DNA from: Candidatus Woesebacteria bacterium UBA5073
GTDB lineage: Bacteria; Patescibacteriota; Microgenomatia; UBA8517
Direction of reading: 5' to 3'
Length of the DNA stretch: 15,489 bases
Assembly: GCA_002415845.1 (NCBI GenBank)
Contig: DIAR01000045.1
Span: 5,289 to 20,777, forward strand
Shown here: piece after piece, positions 1 through 4,877 of the stretch
Layout: the number at the start of each line of letters is the position of its first letter
How positions within the stretch are numbered: the first letter of the stretch is position 1
Made by a program: the position numbers and the translations under genes
The notes under the pieces: generated by a model
Database searches by the model: none
The model's input: the letters and a program-made list of their open reading frames with translations, nothing else
Told to the model about the DNA's origin: nothing

Positions 1-860
1 TAAATAAAAATAAACTGACCAGAACAAAAATCTTAACTGCGGGCGTTTTAATGAATTTCTTGCTTGGTATTCTTGCCTTTGCCATTGTTTACACTTTTTC
101 CGGTATTAGTCGGGAAACCAAAAATGTTTCAATTCTGGAAGTGGCCACCTCATCGCCGGCCCAGGTGGCCGGTATTATTGTCGGCGATGTTGTCAGACAG
201 GTTGATAAAGTGACCATTTCCTCGGTTGGCGAATTTACTAAGGCGATTGATGCCAAGAAAGGCAAAAGAGTTACTCTTCTGATTGAAAGGACGATTAACG
301 AAAAGACGGAGGAAAAAAAGATTTCCTTAATTCCAAGAGAAAACCCGCCCGAGGATGAGGGCTCTCTGGGGGTAGTTATTTCCAACTTTGAAGTTTATTA
401 TCCGCCCGTTTGGCAGAGACCTTTCTTGGGGATTTATTACGGCGTTAAGGAGGCAATTTACTGGGGCGGAATGGTTCTCAGTGGTTTTGTTAAAATCTTC
501 ACCGATTTATTTGCCGGTCATGCCCCTAAAGATTTGGCCGGACCGGTCGGCATTTTTGCCATTACCTCCCAAGCCGCCAAGGTTGGTATTTTGGCTTTAA
601 TTAATTTTGTCGGTATCCTATCCATTAACCTGGGCGTTGTTAATATTTTGCCCTTCCCGGCTCTTGATGGGGGAAGGCTCTTGTTTGTTTTAATTGAAAA
701 AGTTTTTGGCCGAAAAGTTGTCCCGAAGGTTGAGGCCATTATTCATACAGTCGGAATGGGAATACTTATTCTGGCCCTATTGGTGGTCACCTTTAGCGAC
801 ATTAGAAGATTAATTACCGCCGGCAGTCTTTCCGGATTTATCGACTCAATGGTAAAATAA
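1..860 (+). CDS. rseP: RseP-type site-2 zinc metalloprotease, 5' end cut off by window edge
   Basis: Membrane-embedded site-2 protease that cuts substrates within the bilayer; RseP relatives cleave anti-sigma factors or remnant signal peptides. The frame is open to the left edge (first whole codon at 3), so the ATG at 51 is probably internal: residues just before it read TKILTAGVLMNFLLG, the usual segment after the first helix of this family. The HExxH zinc motif must lie upstream and is not visible. Visible parts are a membrane helix (about 51-110), one PDZ domain (about 130-340, from ILEVATSSPAQVAGI to the KKISLIPR strand), a further helix, and the C-terminal motif NILPFPALDGGRLLF with the conserved Asp at 666, followed by a last helix. 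There is one PDZ domain, not the tandem pair of E. coli RseP. It lies 6 nt upstream of proS, probably co-transcribed. Confidence 0.93.
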   Translation, partial: NKNKLTRTKILTAGVLMNFLLGILAFAIVYTFSGISRETKNVSILEVATSSPAQVAGIIVGDVVRQVDKVTISSVGEFTKAIDAKKGKRVTLLIERTINEKTEEKKISLIPRENPPEDEGSLGVVISNFEVYYPPVWQRPFLGIYYGVKEAIYWGGMVLSGFVKIFTDLFAGHAPKDLAGPVGIFAITSQAAKVGILALINFVGILSINLGVVNILPFPALDGGRLLFVLIEKVFGRKVVPKVEAIIHTVGMGILILALLVVTFSDIRRLITAGSLSGFIDSMVK

Positions 861-866
861 ACCGTT

Positions 867-2096
867 ATGAAACAATCCGAACTATTTCCAAAAACCTTAA
901 AAACCGCTCCTAAAGATGCGGAAAGTATTAACCACCAACTTCTGGTAAGAGGCGGCTTTATTGATCAATTAATGGCCGGTTCGTGGACCCTTTTGCCACT
1001 GGGTTTTAGGGTGGTGCAAAAAATAATCGGTATTGTCAGGGAAGAAATGAATGCCGTTGGCGGTCAGGAAATGCTTATGCCCCTGATGCACCCGAAAGCC
1101 ATTTGGAACGAAACGGGCAGGTGGGACAAAGCCCGTGAGGTCATGTATCAGTTTAAAGACACCAGAGATAAAGAGTTTGCCCTCTCCTTTACCCATGAAG
1201 AAATTGTTATGGATTTAATCAGGAAAACGGTCAAAAGCTATCAGGATTTACCTTTATCCGTTTATCATTTTTCCACCAAATTTCGAAACGAACCAAGACC
1301 CAGAAGCGGCATCCTTCGGGGGAGAGAATTTTTGATGAAGGATTTGTATTCGGCTCATACCACGGAAGCCGATATGGCTGATTATTATGAAAAGGTCAAA
1401 AAAGCCTATATCAGGGTTTTTGACAGATTGGGTTTTAATTTCAGGGTAATTGAAGCTTCGGGGGGGGTATTTACCGACAAGGTAACACATGAGTTTCAGG
1501 TTTTATCTGATGGCGGGGAAGATACGGTTTATTATTGCGATCAGTGTGATTTTGGTCAAAATAAAGAGATCTTTACCGGAAAGAAAGACGGGAAATGTCC
1601 TTCCTGTAAGAAAGGCAAAATTGTTGAGGCCAAGGCGATTGAGGTTGGGAATATTTTTCCTCTTGGGACTTGGTATTCGGAGAGGATGCGGGTTTATTAT
1701 GCCGATGAAAAAGGCATGAAGAAGCCGGTTTGGTTTGCCAGTTACGGCATCGGCATTACCAGGATTTTGGGATCTTTGGTTGAGGTGTCCCATGATGACA
1801 AGGGCATAATCTGGTCTCCCCAGATAGCTCCTTTTGCGGTTCATTTGATTGAACTTCCGGGAGGAGATAAGGCTGAAACGATTTACAAAAAACTGCAGGA
1901 GGAGGGCATAGAGGTTTTATTTGATGACAGGGCCGTTTCGGCCGGTGAGAAATTTGGTGATGCGGATTTAATCGGTATTCCGGTCAGGCTGGTTGTTTCC
2001 GCCAAAACGGGGGATAGGATTGAGTATAAAGAAAGAAACAAGGCAGATTCCAAACTCCTTTCTTTTGACGAAGTCGTCCTTTTGTTAAAGAAATAA
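867..2096 (+). CDS. proS: Prolyl-tRNA synthetase, compact form without editing domain
   Basis: Charges tRNA-Pro with proline in the cytoplasm. A class II synthetase of 409 aa. Motif 1 is around residues 43-72 (LLPLGFRVVQKI onward), motif 2 is FRNEPRPRSGILRGREF (139-155), and motif 3 is SYGIGITRILGSLVE (292-306). The C-terminal anticodon-binding domain starts near residue 320 (APFAVHLIEL). Typical bacterial ProRS is about 570 aa with an editing (INS/YbaK-like) domain between motifs 2 and 3. Here only a short insert is present, holding four Cys (224, 227, 244, 247) in a zinc-ribbon-like CxxC pair, then the conserved EVGNIFPLGTWYSE. Mischarged Ala-tRNA-Pro would therefore need a separate trans-editing protein, not seen here. 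There is no Shine-Dalgarno before the ATG; the gene follows rseP after 6 nt and is probably read from its transcript. Confidence 0.96.
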   Translation: MKQSELFPKTLKTAPKDAESINHQLLVRGGFIDQLMAGSWTLLPLGFRVVQKIIGIVREEMNAVGGQEMLMPLMHPKAIWNETGRWDKAREVMYQFKDTRDKEFALSFTHEEIVMDLIRKTVKSYQDLPLSVYHFSTKFRNEPRPRSGILRGREFLMKDLYSAHTTEADMADYYEKVKKAYIRVFDRLGFNFRVIEASGGVFTDKVTHEFQVLSDGGEDTVYYCDQCDFGQNKEIFTGKKDGKCPSCKKGKIVEAKAIEVGNIFPLGTWYSERMRVYYADEKGMKKPVWFASYGIGITRILGSLVEVSHDDKGIIWSPQIAPFAVHLIELPGGDKAETIYKKLQEEGIEVLFDDRAVSAGEKFGDADLIGIPVRLVVSAKTGDRIEYKERNKADSKLLSFDEVVLLLKK

Positions 2097-2107
2097 ACTT
2101 CTTGTGG

Positions 2108-2213
2108 CAGTCTATTCCTTATGCTTTATGGGTGGCACTTTTGCCTATATGGCTTTGAATCTGACAAACCGGGGAATCTGGCAAAATTGGTCACGGTGAA
2201 ACAGAATAGAGTG
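2108..2213 (+). ncRNA. Possible folded RNA element upstream of the yvcK remnant
   Basis: The gap after proS contains three nested pairings seen by eye. P1 is TCTATTC (2111-2117) with GAATAGA (2204-2210), with CA/TG continuing past one mismatch. P2 is TTTTGCC (2139-2145) with GGCAAAA (2180-2186). P3 is GGcTTTG (2151-2157, one bulged C) with CAAACC (2165-2170). A competing local hairpin, GGCA (2134-2137) with TGCC (2142-2145), would exclude P2, so two alternative folds are possible. I do not recognise a known riboswitch class. GGGGAATCTGG at 2171-2181 only loosely recalls a cobalamin element, and the expected P5 stem does not form. No folding or covariance computation was run. Confidence 0.3.
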
Positions 2214-2235
2214 TAAATCCCAAGTGGGTACCATT

Positions 2236-2454
2236 ATGGGATATAAGAAAATTGTCGTCATAGGAGGCGGAACCGGAACCTACACAGTTTTGTTAGGCTT
2301 GAAAAAGTACCCGCTTGACCTGTCGGCCATTGTTCCGATGGTTGATGATGGGGGTTCAAATAAAGTCATTCGGGATGAATTTGGCCTTCTCCCGACTTCG
2401 GATATCAGGCATGACTCCGACAAGCTGGCTAAAGCCCCGACCTCCATCTTTTGA
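2236..2454 (+). pseudogene. yvcK: Truncated YvcK/CofD-like gluconeogenesis factor (N-terminal stump)
   Basis: YvcK proteins are about 300-450 aa Rossmann-like, UDP-sugar-binding proteins that influence peptidoglycan synthesis and growth on gluconeogenic carbon. This frame keeps only the first part: the nucleotide-binding loop VIGGGTGTYTVLLGLKKYP, then VDDGGSNKVIRDEFGLLPTSDIR, which match the family start closely. After TSDIR, where QCLVAL-like sequence is expected, it diverges and stops after 14 more codons. The ATG at 2236 is preferred to an in-frame GTG at 2224 because family homology starts right after it; the frame then holds 72 codons. No continuation of yvcK appears in any frame downstream, so this is a deletion or recombination break, not a simple frameshift. 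The stop codon sits inside the TTGACA box of the next promoter. A functional short protein seems unlikely. Confidence 0.82.
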
Positions 2455-2478
2455 CACCCCATAATAAAGAGGTATAAT
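2451..2478 (+). promoter_or_regulatory. Consensus sigma70-type promoter for the small membrane-protein operon
   Basis: TTGACA (2451-2456) and TATAAT (2473-2478) both match the consensus exactly, with a 16-bp spacer. Initiation would fall near 2485, leaving a leader of about 50 nt before the first ATG at 2537. It is the strongest-looking promoter in the window, together with the one at 14171. Confidence 0.88.
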
Positions 2479-2536
2479 AGGCGTACTGTTGTTGGCTCTT
2501 TAACGCTAAAAAATCATATATAGGAGGAAGTGGCAA

Positions 2537-2698
2537 ATGGTTACAGGTTTTAATACCCTTATGGTTTGTCTTGTGGTTGGTCTTTTTTTGGTTTTCGGGG
2601 TTTTGATCGCCAGTCATCTTTGGCTGTTTTTCAAGAAAGTCGGGAAACTGATCCTGACGGCCCTGGAATACCTGCATCAAGAAAGTCTGATTTTCTAA
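2537..2698 (+). CDS. 53-aa single-pass membrane protein, first gene of small-membrane operon
   Basis: I do not recognise the family. The protein has one strongly hydrophobic segment, residues about 7-32 (LMVCLVVGLFLVFGVLIA and following), then a basic stretch FFKKVGKL and an amphipathic, partly acidic tail with LTALEYLHQES. By the positive-inside rule the tail would face the cytoplasm. The start ATG at 2537 is set by an AGGAGG Shine-Dalgarno at 2522-2527, with a 9-nt spacer, about 50 nt after the predicted transcription start. It is below 60 aa and easily missed by gene callers. The next gene begins 22 nt after its stop with another strong Shine-Dalgarno, indicating one transcription unit. 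The coding claim rests on the ribosome site, position and hydrophobic pattern, not on homology. Confidence 0.72.
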   Translation: MVTGFNTLMVCLVVGLFLVFGVLIASHLWLFFKKVGKLILTALEYLHQESLIF

Positions 2699-2708
2699 AA
2701 TTCAAAAT

Positions 2709-2715
2709 AAGGAGG
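2709..2715 (+). promoter_or_regulatory. Shine-Dalgarno site that fixes a GTG start
   Basis: AAGGAGG lies 5 nt before the GTG at 2721. A nearer ATG at 2716 is in a different frame, is only 0 nt from the site, and gives a short non-membrane peptide, so GTG is the better start. Confidence 0.7.
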
Positions 2716-2720
2716 ATGAG

Positions 2721-2879
2721 GTGTTTTCCGATGTTTCACTTGCGACTCAAGAGTGGTATGCCGCAGTTTTTTTAATGGCGGTGGTTCCTGTTGGTTTTGG
2801 TATTGTTTTTCTGATCCGGCGGATTGGAAAAAAGAGGAAGAAAAATCGGTATGATTTTTTTTCCTTTAATGCCAGATAA
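2721..2879 (+). CDS. 52-aa single-pass membrane protein, second gene of small-membrane operon
   Basis: The family is unknown. From the GTG at 2721 the frame gives a short polar N-terminus (FSDVSLATQEWYA), a hydrophobic segment of residues about 14-32 (AAVFLMAVVPVGFGIVFLI), then a very basic stretch RRIGKKRKKNR and a C-terminal aromatic tail. This is a textbook N-out/C-in single-pass topology, with the arginine/lysine cluster anchoring the cytoplasmic side. The Pro-Val-Gly inside the helix could bend it. The AAGGAGG ribosome site is 5 nt upstream. It lies between two other small membrane-protein genes with gaps of 22 and 23 nt. The size and layout resemble accessory subunits of membrane complexes, which is analogy only. 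Confidence 0.72.
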   Translation: MFSDVSLATQEWYAAVFLMAVVPVGFGIVFLIRRIGKKRKKNRYDFFSFNAR

Positions 2880-2902
2880 AAAACTTATCGGAAAGGAGAG
2901 GT

Positions 2903-3007
2903 ATGAAAAAGAAAGGGCTCTGTCGTTTTACGTTGGAGGTACTCTCGGGAGGAATTTATTTTCTTTTCGTCTACTTTCTTTTTGTCTTTTTAACCATCCG
3001 TTATTAA
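2903..3007 (+). CDS. 34-aa hydrophobic micropeptide, third gene of small-membrane operon
   Basis: A micropeptide with a basic N-terminus (MKKKGLCRF) followed by a single, strongly aromatic and beta-branched hydrophobic segment, residues about 14-32, in which Phe, Tyr, Val and Leu dominate, ending in TIRY. Predicted N-in membrane insertion. AAGGAG at 2893-2898 lies 4 nt before the ATG, and the gene sits 23 nt after the previous stop and 15 nt before the next start. These points argue for real translation even though the product is too short for homology. It could alternatively serve as a leader peptide coupling translation of the 158-aa gene; its own strong Shine-Dalgarno fits either role. Confidence 0.62.
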   Translation: MKKKGLCRFTLEVLSGGIYFLFVYFLFVFLTIRY

Positions 3008-3022
3008 GAAAGGAGTAATAAA

Positions 3023-3499
3023 ATGCCCCAGACAGACAGCAAAAAATTTGTCCCCCGTCCGGTAAGAAAAAAAGAGTGGTATGAAAGGCTCACTCCCGTT
3101 GATATCTTTTTGGCGATTATTTTAACTATCGTCATGGCCGCAATAATTCTTGCGTTGGCCGGTTGGGCGCCAAACACGGGACCGGTTACTTGGGGAAAGG
3201 GAATTTTGGTTGCCTCGGTTTTTGCCATCGGCGGATTTATGTTTAGCTTTTTTTACTATCTGATGCCTTTTACCGCCGAATCGTTTTTGTGTTTCCCTTG
3301 GTTCAAAAGCTATATGTTTTACGGTCCGATTGGTGTTTTTATGGCCAGTATTGTTTTGATGATTCTCACCATTTGTCTGCACCAGTTGCAAGTAAATTAT
3401 GTTTCGACTGGTTTATCCGGTTTGGGAATCGGCCTTGGCCTTTTTCTGGTGATTGCCGGAGTAGCTTCGGCTATCTATGAAACAAGCGAAGAGACGTAA
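3023..3499 (+). CDS. 158-aa four-helix membrane protein, last gene of small-membrane operon
   Basis: I do not recognise the family. A basic, soluble N-terminus (residues 1-23, including RPVRKKEWYERLTP) precedes four predicted helices: about 27-48, 60-82, 97-120 and 129-151, with a short acidic tail ETSEET. Both termini are then on the same side, probably cytoplasmic. Helix 3 ends in ICLHQLQVNY, and the loop between helices 2 and 3 contains a single Cys, Pro-Trp and a Tyr-rich stretch (CFPWFKSYMFYGP). The last helix is Gly-rich (GLSGLGIGLGLF), suggesting tight helix packing. No enzyme motif is seen. AAAGGAG at 3009-3015 is 7 nt upstream of the ATG. It is the largest product of the operon and the likely core to which the three small proteins bind (inference). 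A hairpin and a terminator follow. Confidence 0.85.
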   Translation: MPQTDSKKFVPRPVRKKEWYERLTPVDIFLAIILTIVMAAIILALAGWAPNTGPVTWGKGILVASVFAIGGFMFSFFYYLMPFTAESFLCFPWFKSYMFYGPIGVFMASIVLMILTICLHQLQVNYVSTGLSGLGIGLGLFLVIAGVASAIYETSEET

Positions 3500-3560
3500 A
3501 AGTAATTTACATTAACAAAAAAGACGAGGGGCGTTCTTCCTATATGATTTTTTAAAAAAG

Positions 3561-3623
3561 CCTTTCCCCTTGTTCTTTTTAAGTACTTTTTGTTTTAAAG
3601 AGTATTTAAAAAGAGGGGAAAGG
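3561..3623. repeat. Large imperfect inverted repeat / hairpin
   Basis: CCTTTCCCCT (3561-3570) pairs perfectly with AGGGGAAAGG (3614-3623). After a 4-nt left-side bulge, CTTTTTAAGTAC (3575-3586) pairs with GTATTTAAAAAG (3602-3613) with one G-U. That gives 22 bp in all around a 15-nt loop. On the plus strand it has an A-tract before it and no T-tract after it. Read on the minus strand the hairpin is followed by a six-T run, so it resembles a minus-strand terminator, although no minus-strand gene is seen nearby. It could also stabilise the 3' end of the operon mRNA or be part of a small RNA. Confidence 0.7.
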
Positions 3624-3638
3624 AAAGCTTATAACAGT

Positions 3639-3686
3639 AAGGACTCCAAGATTAAAAGTTTGCTTTTAATTAAGGGGTCCTTTTTT
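3639..3686 (+). terminator. Strong rho-independent terminator
   Basis: An outer stem, AAGGACTCC (3639-3647) with GGGGTCCTT (3674-3682, one G-U), encloses an inner perfect stem, ATTAAAAG (3651-3658) with CTTTTAAT (3663-3670), around a TTTG loop. T-rich sequence follows to 3686. It ends the small membrane-protein operon and insulates the HIT gene, which has its own promoter. Confidence 0.85.
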
Positions 3687-3701
3687 GTGGCCTAATACTA
3701 C

Positions 3702-3730
3702 TTGTCAGGGATAAGCCTTATTTATATACT
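3702..3730 (+). promoter_or_regulatory. Promoter of the HIT-yqeY-ybeY-dnaX-ybaB gene string
   Basis: TTGTCA (3702-3707) and TATACT (3725-3730) are separated by 17 bp, each one base off consensus. Initiation near 3737 would leave a leader of only about 3 nt before the ATG at 3740. It sits directly after the terminator of the previous operon. Confidence 0.75.
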
Positions 3731-3739
3731 GTCCCGGTA

Positions 3740-4057
3740 ATGGACTGCATCTTTTGTAAAATTATCAACAAAGAAATACCAACGGATTTTGAAAGGGAAG
3801 ACGAAGATTTAGTTGCTTTTGCCGATATTAACCCCAAAGCACCGGTACACCTCTTGATCGTTCCCAAGAAACACCTCAAAGATCTGTCCGAAGCGGATGA
3901 TGTTCTTTGGGGAAAGATTAGGCAGATGGCTTTGGAAATAGCTAAAGCTAAAGGACTTTCCGGTTTTCGGTTGGCGACCAATGTGGGTGATACGGCCTTG
4001 ATTTCCCATATGCACGTTCATCTGCTTGGTGGTATAACTAAAGAAAGAAAAATATGA
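3740..4057 (+). CDS. HIT-family nucleotide hydrolase/transferase
   Basis: Histidine-triad proteins hydrolyse nucleoside phosphoramidates and related nucleotide conjugates in the cytoplasm; the bacterial Hint group is usually 105-120 aa, like this 105-aa product. The N-terminal CIFCKIINKEIP has the two Cys often seen as half of a zinc site. ADINPKAPVHLLIVPKKHL is the conserved core strand, and the catalytic triad motif is HMHVHLL (His90, His92, His94). The usual Gln before the triad (GQSVxH-type) is replaced: the sequence reads DTALISH, a modest departure. The start ATG lies about 10 nt after a TATACT box, so the mRNA is nearly leaderless. The stop overlaps the next ATG by 4 nt (ATGA), suggesting translational coupling to the YqeY-like gene. 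Confidence 0.93.
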   Translation: MDCIFCKIINKEIPTDFEREDEDLVAFADINPKAPVHLLIVPKKHLKDLSEADDVLWGKIRQMALEIAKAKGLSGFRLATNVGDTALISHMHVHLLGGITKERKI

Positions 4058-4494
4058 TTACCGACAACATCACTAAATTAATCGGAGACGCAATGAAGGC
4101 TCATGACGAAGTGAGGCTTTCCACAATGAGACTTTTATCTTCGGCCTTAAACTACGAGTTTATTGCCAAGCAGCACCCCTTAAATGAAGAAGAGCAGCTC
4201 AATGTCGTTCGGAAAGAAGCCAAGAAAAGAAGGGATGCGATTGAAGCCTATAAGGCCGTTAAAGCTTTTGATCGGGCGGAAAAGGAAGAGCAGGAATTAA
4301 AAATCCTGGAAGAGTTTCTTCCGGCCCAAATGAGCGATACCGATTTGGAAGTGATTGTTGATGCTGCTATTAAAGAGATCGGGGCTTCGCAGATGTCCGA
4401 TATGGGGAAGGTTATCGGGATTGTTATGCAAAAGACCAAGGGAACAGCCGATGGCAGCCGGGTTTCTTTGATGGCCAAATCCAAGCTGATTTAA
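4054..4494 (+). CDS. yqeY: GatB/YqeY domain protein
   Basis: A YqeY-like protein of 146 aa. The family shares the C-terminal tRNA-binding domain of GatB/GatE amidotransferase subunits, but its free-standing members have no settled function; a role in tRNA-dependent amidation is assumed. The N-terminal helical part is MKAHDEVRLSTMRLLSSAL followed by EEEQLNVVRKEAKKRRDAIEAY (typical of YqeY). The C-terminal part has LEEFLPAQMSD and the end motif MGKVIGIVMQKTKGTADGSRVS, matching the usual G-x-V-M-x-x-G-x-ADG-x-V ending. It overlaps the HIT gene by 4 nt and is 5 nt from ybeY. There is no Shine-Dalgarno; translation is probably coupled. Confidence 0.93.
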   Translation: MITDNITKLIGDAMKAHDEVRLSTMRLLSSALNYEFIAKQHPLNEEEQLNVVRKEAKKRRDAIEAYKAVKAFDRAEKEEQELKILEEFLPAQMSDTDLEVIVDAAIKEIGASQMSDMGKVIGIVMQKTKGTADGSRVSLMAKSKLI

Positions 4495-4499
4495 ATATT

Positions 4500-4877
4500 A
4501 TGATCTCCGTTTTAGTCGATAAACAGTCGAACTACCCCGTTAATGCCCGAAAGCTTAAAAGTCGGGTTAAGTCCTTTTTTATTAAAGAGGGTATTGTTTC
4601 CGATGCTTTTGTTTCGATTGCTCTGGTTAACGAAAAAAAGATGCTCGAGATCTCCCGGAAATTTCTGAAAGACAATAAACTGCACAATGTTTTGTCTTTT
4701 ACCGAGGAAGAAAAAAGCTTTGTCTATCCGCCGGGGAAAATTTATCTTGGCGAGATTGTGGTTTGTTTCCAAAAAGCTTTAATGGAAGCTAAAGATGAAG
4801 AGAAGCTGATTGACGACAAGGTTTATGAGCTGGTTGAACACGGCAGTCTGCATTTATTGGGAAAACATCATGAGTAA
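4500..4877 (+). CDS. ybeY: YbeY endoribonuclease / 16S rRNA maturation factor
   Basis: Zinc-dependent endoribonuclease involved in 16S rRNA 3'-end processing and ribosome quality control. The 125-aa product carries the family zinc signature near its end: HGSLHLLGKHH, giving His114-x3-His118-x5-His124. The upstream core strand HNVLSF (usually TDVLSF) and the LGEIVVC strand also fit. The protein ends one residue after the last zinc ligand, lacking the short helical tail (M-x-x-x-E) usual in longer homologues, so it is at the short end of the family. The 3' end overlaps the preferred dnaX start (4870) by 8 nt, and there is no Shine-Dalgarno before its own ATG. Confidence 0.94.
   Translation: MISVLVDKQSNYPVNARKLKSRVKSFFIKEGIVSDAFVSIALVNEKKMLEISRKFLKDNKLHNVLSFTEEEKSFVYPPGKIYLGEIVVCFQKALMEAKDEEKLIDDKVYELVEHGSLHLLGKHHE

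Noticed and set aside
2098..2196. Short open frame between proS and the yvcK stump with a hydrophobic stretch
   Set aside because: It has no ribosome site, a poor start and no membrane-like continuity, and it overlaps the nested helices that explain the region better as RNA.
2171..2235. Resemblance to a cobalamin riboswitch core (GGGGAATCTGG, then GTGTAAATCCC and AAGTGGGTACC)
   Set aside because: The stem expected to flank the GGTG-type loop does not form (CTGG faces TTGG), conserved C-rich segments are missing, and no cobalamin-related gene follows. Kept only as an unclassified folded RNA.
2566..2775. A 69-codon plus-strand frame across the first two small membrane genes
   Set aside because: It is out of frame with both Shine-Dalgarno-led genes, and its hydrophobic pattern is broken and arginine/serine-rich; it is a shadow.
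4810..4869. An earlier in-frame ATG for dnaX inside ybeY
   Set aside because: The 20 added residues are ybeY sequence in another frame and do not match any DnaX N-terminus; the family begins at FYLKYR after 4870.
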